Below are positions 16,287 to 24,870 of a stretch of 64,000 bases of DNA, piece after piece. Origin of the DNA: CAYZJV01 sp049310885 (GTDB lineage Bacteria > Spirochaetota > Spirochaetia > Sphaerochaetales > Sphaerochaetaceae); contig NZ_JBMDYO010000002.1 in assembly GCF_049310885.1 (NCBI RefSeq), forward strand, positions 186,001 to 250,000. Reading direction: 5' to 3'. A program made the translations under genes and the position numbers. The first letter of the stretch is position 1. Each line of letters begins with the position of its first letter. Below the pieces are notes generated by a model. That model was not told the DNA's origin. It made no database searches and saw only the letters and a list, made by a program, of their open reading frames with translations.

Positions 16287-16943
16287 CTACAAACTGGATA
16301 TCCGCCTGGCCCTCTCAACGGCCGAAGCGATCATGGGGTAGATCGTTTTCCCAAGTTTGAACATCTCCGTGGAGCCGTATAAAACTTCCTCACCAGCTGT
16401 CCTGAAATATCTTTGAGCATTGGCTATGGCATCTGCAATATAGATGGGATGCTTCCTACTATCAAACCCGCCCGGGATCAATGCGTTCACATGATTTTTC
16501 CATGCAATGCAGTCAGCCAACACGACAGATGCTACATCGTCAACAAACAAGTGATAGTAGAGCCAAACTTCAAAACAGGGATTGCTTTGCGCCACATGCC
16601 AATTCGCTTTACCCGCACAACCGAGACGTAAAAGAGGTATGTGAGACCCCCACGTATCAGTATCGATGACAAACCAGACCTGATCCCCTTCCCCCACCTC
16701 ATACTTGACAAGTGAATCCGGACCGGATCCTTCGATATCGGAACAAGCTTGCTCGTACAGACCTGATGGAGAATTGTCACCCTGAGATTCGGCCTTCACG
16801 ACTTCAAGGATGATCCTGGAACTGAGCCCCTCGAAGTACTTGAAGTATTGTGGTTCTCTTTTGCTCCCTTCACAATAGATTATGCAAAGGGTTGCATCTC
16901 TATCCGGCTCTTTGCGTTCATATAGCCTATTTCTTAAAATCAT
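16287..16943 (-). CDS. RloB-like protein (AbiL/RloAB-type defence partner)
   Basis: The protein of about 218 residues is RloB-like: IIYCEGSKREPQYFKYF near residue 22 and VWFVIDTDTWG near 92, followed by SNPCFEVWLYYHL near 120. The pairing of a Glu motif (CEGxxxE) with DxD (DTD) resembles a Toprim-type nuclease centre; that is inference. RloB genes lie next to AAA/ABC-type ATPases (RloA) in restriction loci and in lactococcal AbiL abortive infection. Here the start overlaps the end of the ATPase gene by 17 bp. The ATG at 16943 fits a weak GGGA site better than the ATG at 16949. Confidence 0.85.
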   Translation of the reverse strand: MILRNRLYERKEPDRDATLCIIYCEGSKREPQYFKYFEGLSSRIILEVVKAESQGDNSPSGLYEQACSDIEGSGPDSLVKYEVGEGDQVWFVIDTDTWGSHIPLLRLGCAGKANWHVAQSNPCFEVWLYYHLFVDDVASVVLADCIAWKNHVNALIPGGFDSRKHPIYIADAIANAQRYFRTAGEEVLYGSTEMFKLGKTIYPMIASAVERARRISSL

Positions 16944-18291
16944 AGGCATCCCAGTTGATATCTTTCAGGTTCGCAAGGAATGGTATGGATCCGTACCGTC
17001 CAGAGAGATAGCCCTTGCGGATATCCTTTGTGTTGTGCTCCTTAAAATCGCACAGAGAATAGAGGTCTGAGCTTCCCGAGAGGTCTTTCTCGACAAACCA
17101 AACCTCATCTTGCCGGAAGATCTCCTGATCTAGCAGATTTGATTCATGGGTCGTACAGATGAGTTGCCCCTTGGTATTGTCGTCGGCAGAAAACTTTCCA
17201 ATGATCTCCTTAATGAGAAGAGGATGGATGCTGCGCTCAATCTCATCGATGAAATAGGTCACATCCTTGGTCAACAGGTCCTTGAACGCAGGGAGATAGT
17301 CCATCAACCGTATCGACCCGTCAGACTCTTCGGAGAGGTCAAACATCACAGAACGGCCGTCTTTCGTTGCGTGTTCTGTTTTCAACTGTTTCACGAACAC
17401 CTCTCCGTTTTCCTCGACAACAATAATCTCCTCACCATCCTTGTTGAATAACCCGAGAACTGATCCAGGAGATTCTGCCACCTTATTCAGCAGCACATCC
17501 ATGTCAGTCTTATTGTCATCACCGAAAAACTCCGCGATCGGTTTCTTCACAGTCAGCAGTTTCTTAATCCCGACACTGAATGAGCACAACACCTGTTCGG
17601 CATAGCGGTGGAACTCTTTATCGATGTCCAGCCTGTGGGCAAGTCCCCCGGAACGTACCTCTGGCGTGATGATAGCCAGCTTATGCATGAACCATCGATA
17701 CGCATTTCTGGTATCCACTAACAACGAATTATCGAGCTCAGAGAGTATTTTCAGACAAGTCTTGTTCTGTTTGATCAGGTTGTTCTCCAAGATCCCTTTC
17801 AGCACACGACCTTCCTCGCTGTTCAGGAACCCTTCGGAAAGTCGCAAGACTGTCTTTCCACCTGTATGAGTCGATCGCTCGAACACGAGTTCGTCTTCAC
17901 GCTTTCCCAACCCAGAGATATACAACTCTTCCTTGAGGACCGACTGTTCGCCAATCTCTACAGCATAGAGGTAAGGGACCTCCTGATTGATGAACTCAAC
18001 GCCCAATATCATCGGCTCCCCGGATGAGTGGAAATGCTTCATTCTTTTCAACTTCATCGGACTGGGCAGGTCTCCTGTGACGACAATGTCTTGAAGAAAC
18101 TCGAGTGCACGGATCAGGTTCGACTTGCCGGCACCGTTGGCTCCGTAGAATGAAGCCAATTTCAAGACTTCAATCCCTTGCTTCTGGTACTTGTGACCCT
18201 TCAAACGAGTAAATCGAGGAGCAGGAATCATATTGAATTCCTTCTCTTCGCCGAATGAATAGATATTGCGCAACATGCATCGTATAAACAT
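16927..18291 (-). CDS. RloA-like AAA ATPase (AbiL/RloAB-type defence)
   Basis: The 454-residue protein is an ABC/SMC-type AAA ATPase. Walker A is GANGAGKS at residues 50-57, the Walker B region is VTYFIDEIERSIHPLL near 355-370, and an H-loop ICTTHES follows near 395. It pairs with RloB, and such pairs act in phage defence (AbiL) with the ATPase as presumed sensor. A good promoter lies right upstream: TTGTAA, 17 bases, TAAAAT, with the -10 ending eight bases before the ATG at 18291. The transcript would then be almost leaderless. A second ATG at 18276 also lacks a ribosome-binding site. Confidence 0.88.
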   Translation of the reverse strand: MFIRCMLRNIYSFGEEKEFNMIPAPRFTRLKGHKYQKQGIEVLKLASFYGANGAGKSNLIRALEFLQDIVVTGDLPSPMKLKRMKHFHSSGEPMILGVEFINQEVPYLYAVEIGEQSVLKEELYISGLGKREDELVFERSTHTGGKTVLRLSEGFLNSEEGRVLKGILENNLIKQNKTCLKILSELDNSLLVDTRNAYRWFMHKLAIITPEVRSGGLAHRLDIDKEFHRYAEQVLCSFSVGIKKLLTVKKPIAEFFGDDNKTDMDVLLNKVAESPGSVLGLFNKDGEEIIVVEENGEVFVKQLKTEHATKDGRSVMFDLSEESDGSIRLMDYLPAFKDLLTKDVTYFIDEIERSIHPLLIKEIIGKFSADDNTKGQLICTTHESNLLDQEIFRQDEVWFVEKDLSGSSDLYSLCDFKEHNTKDIRKGYLSGRYGSIPFLANLKDINWDAYDFKK

Positions 18292-18298
18292 ATACGTG

Positions 18299-18327
18299 AT
18301 TTTATCACTTGAAGTTTAATATTACAA
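18299..18327 (-). promoter_or_regulatory. Promoter of the RloAB-type operon
   Basis: On the minus strand TTGTAA (18327-18322), a 17-base spacer and TAAAAT (18304-18299) precede the ATPase start at 18291. The word AATATTACAA (18319-18328) recurs inverted as TTGTAATATT (18365-18374), so a regulator could bind both sides of the AT-rich 90-bp gap. Confidence 0.65.
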
Positions 18328-18390
18328 GAGATTTCTTCTAAAATACTAATATCAAGTTTGTTTTATTGTAATATTTTCACGTAAATTCAA

Positions 18391-19632
18391 TTATCCATTC
18401 GCCACCTGCTGATACTTCATCACCACATCGATGCCATCCAGCTGAATGACTACCCTTTCGACCGCATTTACTAGTGCATCGGAATCGAATTCCTCAACAG
18501 TTCGCCATGGCAATCCGAGAGTTTCCGAGAGTGTCTTCAGAAGCTGATCGATCCTGATCGAACGGTTTGTGCAGGTGCGCTGCTTCCTGTCCCTGCGCTT
18601 TCTACAGCTACACACCAGATAATCATACTCGGTACCCTTGTACTCGGAGCCATCACCTTTCCTGTAGGGCAAGCCGCATTCACTGCAGTATACCAGTCCA
18701 TACAGGTAATGCGATTGCGAGTTCCGGTAGATGCCGGCCTTGCGCTCTTGATCAACCCACTCAAGGCGTGCCTTCACCTGCTCGAACAACTGGCGGTCCA
18801 CGATCGGCTCATGGTCGTCGGTAAGATAGTAGCTGGTATAGGGCTTGGAGAAATCCGGCTGCTTGGTGATCAGGTCCCTCACCGGTCCCTTCTGGATCAT
18901 CCGGTCTCCCACATACACCTCGTTGGATAACACTTTCCTCATGTTCCCTGATCCGGGAATCCGCTTGGTCGTGGAATTTGCAGCTCCGAGGTCCTCCAGA
19001 TGACGCTGAATCTCTATAGGGTATAAACCCGCAGCATAATCCTCGAAGATTACCCTGACGATCCAGGCATCCTGGTTAGGAACGAGCACTCCATCGGCCT
19101 CATTGTATCCGAGGATGCGGTTGCTTCCCAGATGCCTGATACCCTGCTCGGCATGCTTGCGAAGCGACCATTTCATATTCTCCGATATCGAGCGGGACTC
19201 CTCCTGGGCTGCAACCGCCAGCATGGAGAACGCCATCTCCGCCGACCCGTCCATTGACGATATGCCCTCGCGCTCAAAGCGAACCTCGACACCCAGGCCC
19301 TTGAGCTCATGTACATAGCGCTGTGCTTCCTTCGCATTGCGGGCAAAGCGCGATATCGACTTGACCAGGATGATGTCGATCAGGTTGTTTCGTGCATCGG
19401 CCATCATGGCCATGAAGCCCGGCCTCTTTTCGGCAAGGACGCCCGAGAACCCCTCATCGGCATAGACCTTCACCGGTTGCCAGCCGGCGGTATGGTTGAT
19501 CAGATCGGTGTAATAGCGTTGCTGGGTCTCAAACGACTCCTCCTGGTTTTCCTTCAGGGTGCTCACCCGACAATAGGCGGCGACCCGCTTGGCCTGGAGA
19601 TCCTGACTTCTTACTACCCTGGTAACTCGCAT
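18391..19632 (-). CDS. Serine recombinase, third of a tandem trio
   Basis: The 413-residue large serine recombinase has its catalytic serine at residue 24 (AYCRVST), the helix SISRFARNAKEAQRY near 92, AQEESRSISENMKW near 147, a recombinase domain to about residue 300, and a zinc ribbon (CSECG near 325, then CSCRKRR and CTNRS). It is a little short but has all domains. GAGGAGG four bases before the ATG at 19632 supports the start, which overlaps the upstream recombinase by 19 bp. Triplets of serine integrases with coupled genes are known in streptococcal and clostridial integrative elements, where they act together. Confidence 0.93.
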   Translation of the reverse strand: MRVTRVVRSQDLQAKRVAAYCRVSTLKENQEESFETQQRYYTDLINHTAGWQPVKVYADEGFSGVLAEKRPGFMAMMADARNNLIDIILVKSISRFARNAKEAQRYVHELKGLGVEVRFEREGISSMDGSAEMAFSMLAVAAQEESRSISENMKWSLRKHAEQGIRHLGSNRILGYNEADGVLVPNQDAWIVRVIFEDYAAGLYPIEIQRHLEDLGAANSTTKRIPGSGNMRKVLSNEVYVGDRMIQKGPVRDLITKQPDFSKPYTSYYLTDDHEPIVDRQLFEQVKARLEWVDQERKAGIYRNSQSHYLYGLVYCSECGLPYRKGDGSEYKGTEYDYLVCSCRKRRDRKQRTCTNRSIRIDQLLKTLSETLGLPWRTVEEFDSDALVNAVERVVIQLDGIDVVMKYQQVANG

Positions 19633-21251
19633 GGGTCCTCCTCGTTGCTGTTGTGCTTCTTGCTCAATGGTGGATACACATTCGGTATCTGCACCTCGTC
19701 ATCATCAGAAGGATCGACGATCCTGATCGCATCGATATAGATGATCCTTGCCTTGAGCGAGGTGGCCACCTGCTTGCCGCTTCCGATCGGCTTGCCGTCG
19801 ATACGGAACCGTCCGCCGCTGTAGGTCAACACGCTGGTGGGACGGTGCCATGGCCTGTGGTAGCTGATGTCGACGCGGCTTACCACACCGAAGTTCCAGG
19901 TCACCAGCAGCGTCCGGTAATCCTCGGTGAAAGAGATGTCCTTTACCGTCTTGACCAACAGATGGTAGGAGGGCTCATTGCGCTTGCCAACCAACCCAGA
20001 TCGATCACACCCTCTCGCCTCCAAAGCGAACTGTGCTCCTTCGGCCATATCGCCTGACGAGTGGGAAATGGCAAGCAAACCGCCCTCGTCCAGATCATCG
20101 AACGCCTGCCAGAATGCCTCATGGATGTACCCCTCACTGATCGATTGCGGTATGCAGGAGGTGCGATCACCGCGCTTCTCTTGCCCCGCGGCACCGCCGC
20201 AGGTCCAATCCTTCTCCTTGCTGAAATGCCCGGGGAGCTGGAAGCGGATCATCAACTGGCCACAATGCGGGCATCGCAGGAACCCATAGTAGGGATACTG
20301 GGTGGAGCCGCGATGGGGATCACAGAGGAGTGCTATCCGCTGTACGACCGCGAATGTCTCACGATCGATGATGGGCGGGTGATGGTCGCGGATATAGTAC
20401 TGGGGCACCAAGAGGTCGCGGTTCTTTACCCTGCGGTGGGAGAGATGGTCGGCCGTATAATCCTTTTGCATCCTCACATCCCCGATATACTTCTCGTTCT
20501 TGAGCATCGTGGCAAGCGTATGGGGATACCACTTGGTCCCTCCCATCTGGGTGATCACACCGTCTTGCTCCAATGCGGATACGATGGCGGGAAGGCCCGA
20601 TCCGTTCTTGTACATGTCAAAGATCCTCCGTACCTGGACGGCCTCGTTCTCCTCGATCACCCAATCGCCCTCCCCGGTCTTGCGGTAGCCGTAGGTGGCC
20701 GCCCATTTGGGAATACCGGCGGCGAAACGCTTTCGGATGCCCCACTTCATGTTTTCCGAAAGGCTGTGGCTCTCTTCCTGGGCGACTGCCGCCATCAGGG
20801 TAAGGTACAACTCAGAGGTCGCCTGGGAGGTGTTGATGTTGTCACGCTCGAAGAACACCGATACCCCGAGGGCCTTGAGCCTGCGTGTAGCGGTGAGGGC
20901 GTCTACGGTGTTGCGTGCAAAGCGCTGGACCGACTTGACCAGGATGATGTCGATCTTGCCGGCCTCCGCATCGGCCATCAGGGAGTTGAACCCGTCGCGG
21001 TTGCGCCTACTGGTGCCGGTCTCCTCATCGGTATAGATGCCGGCAAGCTGCCAATCGGCATGGCGGGCGATCATGTCGTTGAACGCCTCCATCTGGGTCG
21101 CCAGGCTGCTTTGCTGTTGCTCGAGCTCGGTGGAGACGCGACAGTACGCCGCCACCCGCTTCGCCCTCACCTGCGGCAGCGCACTGTCGCGATAGAGCCT
21201 TCTGACCCCGACCGGAGTGTTGCCTGTTGCCTGATACGTGTGTCCTTCCAT
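19614..21251 (-). CDS. Serine recombinase, second of a tandem trio
   Basis: The 545-residue protein has the catalytic serine at residue 40 (AYCRVSTELEQQQ), the helix SVQRFARNTVDAL, AQEESHSLSENMKWGIRKRF, a recombinase domain with LKNEKYIGDVRMQKDYTADH, a zinc ribbon (CPHCGQL, then CGGAAG and SCIPQ), and a C-terminal tail of about 150 residues. AGGAGG lies seven bases upstream of the ATG at 21251, which is preferred over 21257. It is separated from the first recombinase by 11 bp. It is the only full-length-plus member of the trio and so the best candidate for the main integrase. Confidence 0.93.
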   Translation of the reverse strand: MEGHTYQATGNTPVGVRRLYRDSALPQVRAKRVAAYCRVSTELEQQQSSLATQMEAFNDMIARHADWQLAGIYTDEETGTSRRNRDGFNSLMADAEAGKIDIILVKSVQRFARNTVDALTATRRLKALGVSVFFERDNINTSQATSELYLTLMAAVAQEESHSLSENMKWGIRKRFAAGIPKWAATYGYRKTGEGDWVIEENEAVQVRRIFDMYKNGSGLPAIVSALEQDGVITQMGGTKWYPHTLATMLKNEKYIGDVRMQKDYTADHLSHRRVKNRDLLVPQYYIRDHHPPIIDRETFAVVQRIALLCDPHRGSTQYPYYGFLRCPHCGQLMIRFQLPGHFSKEKDWTCGGAAGQEKRGDRTSCIPQSISEGYIHEAFWQAFDDLDEGGLLAISHSSGDMAEGAQFALEARGCDRSGLVGKRNEPSYHLLVKTVKDISFTEDYRTLLVTWNFGVVSRVDISYHRPWHRPTSVLTYSGGRFRIDGKPIGSGKQVATSLKARIIYIDAIRIVDPSDDDEVQIPNVYPPLSKKHNSNEEDPCELPG

Positions 21252-21262
21252 CCGCATGCCTC

Positions 21263-22219
21263 CTAGTGTTTCGCATAGTGCCTGAGTGCCCCTGAATCCA
21301 AGAGCTTCTGAACGTGATCGAACAAAGATACCTCCACGATCGGAGGATGATGGTCCTCGATGTAGAACTGGGGCCGCTGGCCCTCGTTGCGCCGTTGCTT
21401 CTTTGACAGGTAATCGACCACGTATTGCTTGGTGGTCAGCACATCACCCTTGTAGACCTCGCTACGCAGCATCCGATAGAGCTTGTCGTGATACCACCGC
21501 GTCGCTTGGTTTTCCTTGGTCTCCAAGTCCCTCAATGCAGCGAGGATTTCCTTATACCGGCATCCCTGCTCTGCCATGGAGAACATCAACCTCACCCGCT
21601 TGGCCTCTGATTGATGGATCACCCATTCGCTGCCGTGGGTATCAGATACAGCTGCCTTGCGGTAGCCGTAGGGGACGCGGCGCGCTGCGATGCCGCTCTC
21701 CTGGCGCTTTTCGAACGCCCACTTGATGTTCATGCTCAGGCTGTTGGATTCCTCCTGGGCGATGGCGGCGAGCATCGAGAGGATCATCTCGGCCCGATCG
21801 TCCATGGTGTCGATACCCTCGCGCTCGAACAGAACCGGGATGCCCATGCCCTTGAGCGCCCGCACGCACTCGAGGCAGTCGGCCAGGTTGCGCGCAAAGC
21901 GCGAGACCGACTTGACCATCACATAATCGATCTTGCCGTCCTTGCAGTCCTGCATCATCCTCAAAAACTGCGGGCGGCTTTTCATCATCACTCCCGAGCA
22001 TCCACGGTCTCCGTAGACACCCACCAGCTCAAGGGCAGGGTCGGATGCAACCAGGTTGCGATAATATGCACATTGGGTCTCATATGAAAGCTCCTGCTCC
22101 TCCGAGAGCGTGCTCACCCGGCAGTAGGCGGCCACCCGTACCACGTCCGACCCCTTCCTCTTCCGTGAGTGCTTCTGGTGCGGGGCAACCTCGATGATCT
22201 TGATGTTGGTCTTTGCCAT
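21263..22219 (-). CDS. Serine recombinase, first of a tandem trio, no zinc ribbon
   Basis: The 318-residue protein has the catalytic serine at residue 36 (AYCRVSTLSEEQ), SVSRFARNLADCLECV, AQEESNSLSMNIKWAFEKR and a recombinase domain through YKGDVLTTKQYVVDYLSK. It ends about 25 residues after the HHPPIVE motif, so the zinc ribbon and C-terminal coiled coil found in the other two are absent. CGGAGGA six bases upstream of the ATG at 22219 fixes the start. The catalytic residues appear intact, so it may act as a partner that relies on the other subunits for DNA contacts. The leader 22220-22463 contains a palindrome, CGCTAATAGCG (22289-22299), near a -35-like TTGACT on the minus strand. Confidence 0.92.
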   Translation of the reverse strand: MAKTNIKIIEVAPHQKHSRKRKGSDVVRVAAYCRVSTLSEEQELSYETQCAYYRNLVASDPALELVGVYGDRGCSGVMMKSRPQFLRMMQDCKDGKIDYVMVKSVSRFARNLADCLECVRALKGMGIPVLFEREGIDTMDDRAEMILSMLAAIAQEESNSLSMNIKWAFEKRQESGIAARRVPYGYRKAAVSDTHGSEWVIHQSEAKRVRLMFSMAEQGCRYKEILAALRDLETKENQATRWYHDKLYRMLRSEVYKGDVLTTKQYVVDYLSKKQRRNEGQRPQFYIEDHHPPIVEVSLFDHVQKLLDSGALRHYAKH

Positions 22220-22415
22220 GAAGGTCCTCCGGTGTACAAGTTTCGAAAACCACGCGCCGTCGGGTGTGGTTCCGCGTTGGTGCATGTTCGCTAATAGCGC
22301 GCATCATATCAAGTCAATACAAAGAGTTATCTGCATAATACACCACTATATACGCGGTTATAAAAGCCTGGATGCCAGCCTGGTTTTGTACTTTGCCCAG
22401 CGGCCGTCCGGGCAA

Positions 22416-22437
22416 CAAAAAAGGCCCCGAAGGGCCT
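22416..22437 (-). terminator. Intrinsic terminator after the DUF5049 gene, leftward
   Basis: AGGCCC (22422-22427) pairs with GGGCCT (22432-22437) around a CGAA loop, and the minus strand continues into six T (22421-22416). It ends the leftward phage-like operon before the recombinase trio, so the trio needs its own promoter. Confidence 0.85.
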
Positions 22438-22463
22438 CGTAATTGGTTGATCATATGGTAAGT

Positions 22464-22643
22464 TCAAGTCTTGCCGGTGAGGATGAATCGCGTGTATTCA
22501 CCCGTGTTGCCTGCTGTCAGATAGGCGGCAAGCTCGTCAAGCCCGAGGTGCTCGGCGATCCTGATCACCGCCGCCACATCGAACATGTTCGTCAAAGCAG
22601 TAGTTCTCACCTGCTCCAGTTGAGCCTTGATCGTCTCATCCAT
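22464..22643 (-). CDS. DUF5049-like small protein
   Basis: This 59-residue protein matches the DUF5049 pattern: KAQLEQVRTTALTNMFDVAAV, a central helix, then YTRFILTGKT at the C-terminus (family members end RFILTGE). These small proteins of unknown function accompany DUF4314 and amidoligase genes in Firmicutes prophages and integrative elements. The ATG at 22643 overlaps the DUF4314 stop by 8 bp. A terminator follows 26 bp downstream. Confidence 0.78.
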   Translation of the reverse strand: MDETIKAQLEQVRTTALTNMFDVAAVIRIAEHLGLDELAAYLTAGNTGEYTRFILTGKT

Positions 22644-22881
22644 TGCCGCCTCCCTGTGCTTCCGAAACCAAGCGGATCTCATCGACTGAAGGGACGATTC
22701 CCAGCGTCGAGCCGGTCTCCCACAGCACATGTACCGTTCCCAATGCATCCACGTGCAACACTTCACCCTTGGCACCCATAGGGGGCGAATCCCCATCTTC
22801 CATCTTCACCAACTCCACCAGCGCCCCTGCAGGGAATCGCTTCTTCAGCTCTGCAAGGGTACTATCGCACTCGTAATCCAT
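22636..22881 (-). CDS. DUF4314 protein, copy 1
   Basis: The 81-residue protein carries the DUF4314 core: LKKRFPAGALVELVKMED, PPMGAKGEVLHVDALGTVHV and WETGSTLGIVPSVDEIR, a small beta-barrel (SH3-like) domain common in phage and conjugative elements. AAGGAGG lies upstream of the ATG at 22881. A second copy is encoded at 24500-24739 on the far side of the amidoligase gene; the two share most of the WETGSTLG core. The function is unknown, but the gene is consistently linked to amidoligases. Confidence 0.85.
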   Translation of the reverse strand: MDYECDSTLAELKKRFPAGALVELVKMEDGDSPPMGAKGEVLHVDALGTVHVLWETGSTLGIVPSVDEIRLVSEAQGGGNG

Positions 22882-22969
22882 CAGCGAACCTCCTTCTGGA
22901 AATGCATTGTTTCCGCATCTAGGGGAGCTTGGCAAGCACATCGGTGCAAAAAGGCACCAAGGATTTGCG

Positions 22970-23419
22970 CTATTGAACATCATGCAAGCTCTTTGTGTAC
23001 ATAACCGCCTGCTTGAGGATCTGCTCGTCCAAACCACAATCGCGGTAACCGTCAAGGATTGTCGCGTAGTAATACGCATCCGGCATCGCCAGCGGAGGTC
23101 CTTCGTTCATGACGTAGGCCATCGCCACCAGCTCCTCCCCATCCAGGTGCACCATCAGGCGCTTCTTGCGGTACAGGTGGGGGTGGCCCTCGTAGCGGTC
23201 CAGTGCCTTCTCACATTTTTCGGTGATCTGCCACAACAACGCGGGGACGCTGGAGCCCCGTTTCATCTCGATGGTGGCCACTCCGCTGTGGCGGCCTCCC
23301 CGGAACAACAGCTGATAATCGTGCAGTATCGTTGATCCGATGACTGCGGCATCGGGGCATCTGTATCCCATCTGCTGGAGGTTCAGATTGCTTCCATAGG
23401 CCAGATAGATTTTCTTCAT
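22970..23419 (-). CDS. Gamma-glutamylcyclotransferase-fold protein
   Basis: The 149-residue protein has the GGCT/AIG2-like signature YGSNLNLQQM at residues 8-17 and the catalytic Glu region RYEGHPHLYRKKRL near residue 75. GGCT enzymes release 5-oxoproline from gamma-glutamyl amides. It is paired with an amidoligase gene 81 bp upstream, an association predicted by comparative genomics to make and break glutamyl- or peptide-type amide bonds in mobile elements. The substrate here is unknown. ATG at 23419. Confidence 0.88.
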   Translation of the reverse strand: MKKIYLAYGSNLNLQQMGYRCPDAAVIGSTILHDYQLLFRGGRHSGVATIEMKRGSSVPALLWQITEKCEKALDRYEGHPHLYRKKRLMVHLDGEELVAMAYVMNEGPPLAMPDAYYYATILDGYRDCGLDEQILKQAVMYTKSLHDVQ

Positions 23420-23500
23420 CGTTGCTTTACTCCTTCATTTGGTCTTCTACCACCTGAAAGGGCGGTTGTCCCGCCCTCAGCTTGCAGATCCGTCGCCACT

Positions 23501-24406
23501 TCAGGCGGCAACCCGCCGTCTCCATGCCGCTGAGCCGGTGAGGCGCTTGGTCAGATGCTCGCGGCAGGCTTTGAACTCGTCGCCGATGAAGCCGATGCGA
23601 TTGAGGTAGGTGCGCATCGCAAACTTCTCGTTCTCGGCCTGGGGCTTCTTGGTGCTCGCCGAGTTTTGCGTGAGCGCCTGGGTGTTCAATGCTAGGGCGA
23701 ACACGATGTAGCTCCTGACCTCTCCGGCGTGCAGCGTGCTGTTGAATCCGCGCAGCTCGACGGTCTTGTGGCCGTGGAAGAAGGAGTGCAGGTTCAAAAA
23801 ATGGTAGCGGCTTTCGTGGTAGTGTGCGTCCCGGTTTCCCCGGTAGCCTTCGTACCAGATGCTCTCGATCTTGGCGAAGGTGGTCGGCTTGGCTCGGTTC
23901 ATGGTCGCCACAAGGTGCTCGTCCATCCTCTTGCAGTAGCGGGCCCGCTGGGCTTCTATGCCAAGAGCCTTGTAGAAGAGGTCGTTTCGGGCGTAGATGA
24001 TATTCACGAAGTTTCTGATCGAGCGCGGTGTGTGCGCCGCCCCATCAAGGTGGATGTGGATGCCGCAGGAGCTGTTGGTGAAGGCTCCAGCCTTCCTCAG
24101 CGCCCTGATGACCTCCTGCAGGTTCTCGATATCAGCTTCGTAAGTGAGGATCGGGCTGACCAGCTCGACGCTGTACAGGCGCGATGCACTCTGTTTGATC
24201 CCTCGCGTCTTGGTTTCGCATCGGATGCTACCGTCGTAGGTGAACTTCCATGTGCGGCCATCGAAGGTCTTCAGTTCGTAGGTGTCGTAGTAGGAGCCAC
24301 CGTAGGCTAGAGTGCCACCGAGGACCGTCTGGGCAGCCAGGGCTGCGTCCTTGCGGGTGATGCCTGTCATCTCGATCTCGATTCCGAACCGTGTTGTCTT
24401 TTCCAT
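23501..24406 (-). CDS. Putative amidoligase (phage/mobile-element type)
   Basis: The 301-residue protein belongs to the COOH-NH2 amidoligase family related to glutamine synthetase. FGIEIEMTGITRKDA (residues 6-20) gives the acidic metal-binding GxExE motif, VELVSPIL near residue 97 the second acidic position, and SCGIHIHLDGA near 129 the CG-H-H motif. The family's later Arg-containing motif is seen in YHFLNLHSFF and VELRGFNST. Such enzymes ligate amines to carboxylates using ATP. The ATG at 24406 has AGAGG eight bases upstream. It lies between GGCT and DUF4314 genes. The physiological target is not known; cell-wall or peptide modification has been proposed for the family. Confidence 0.87.
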   Translation of the reverse strand: MEKTTRFGIEIEMTGITRKDAALAAQTVLGGTLAYGGSYYDTYELKTFDGRTWKFTYDGSIRCETKTRGIKQSASRLYSVELVSPILTYEADIENLQEVIRALRKAGAFTNSSCGIHIHLDGAAHTPRSIRNFVNIIYARNDLFYKALGIEAQRARYCKRMDEHLVATMNRAKPTTFAKIESIWYEGYRGNRDAHYHESRYHFLNLHSFFHGHKTVELRGFNSTLHAGEVRSYIVFALALNTQALTQNSASTKKPQAENEKFAMRTYLNRIGFIGDEFKACREHLTKRLTGSAAWRRRVAA

Positions 24407-24499
24407 GCCGTCTACCTCTCTTTGGTGTGTTTTTCTTCGTACTGTAGTAATCACTCAAAGAGAGATATATAGCAAGTGTATATATGCAAATAAGATACA

Positions 24500-24739
24500 C
24501 TATTTTCTGGGTATCTCTTCGTCCAGGCGCCTCACCATGTCGACCCCCGGAACCACTCCCAAAGTCGAGCCGGTTTCCCATGTAATGTGGATAGTACCGA
24601 TGTCATCCACGTGGATTACTTTACCCTTGGTGCCCGCCGGCGGTGCGAACTCGTCATCCATGTGCACCAGCTCGACTGTACACCCGCTTGGGTATTGCTT
24701 TTTGAGGACCTCGACTCTCTTACGGTTCATCTCATCCAT
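24500..24739 (-). CDS. DUF4314 protein, copy 2
   Basis: The 79-residue paralogue of the 22636-22881 product has VEVLKKQYPSGCTVELVHMDD, PPAGTKGKVIHVDDIGTIHI and WETGSTLGVVPGVDMVRRL. The two copies flank the GGCT-amidoligase pair, suggesting an old duplication of the cassette edge. It lies 93 bp upstream of the amidoligase start and 131 bp downstream of the small terminase gene. Function unknown. Confidence 0.85.
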   Translation of the reverse strand: MDEMNRKRVEVLKKQYPSGCTVELVHMDDEFAPPAGTKGKVIHVDDIGTIHITWETGSTLGVVPGVDMVRRLDEEIPRK

Positions 24740-24870
24740 ATGTATCCTCCATGTCAGTGTGCATTGATCGCTCAGCTTTGCTATAATTGCAAGTCCCCCT
24801 CCCCCGCTTCACCCGATACCACAGACCGTTGGTCCATCAGGAGAATATCGGGGGAGGACCAGCATGATAA

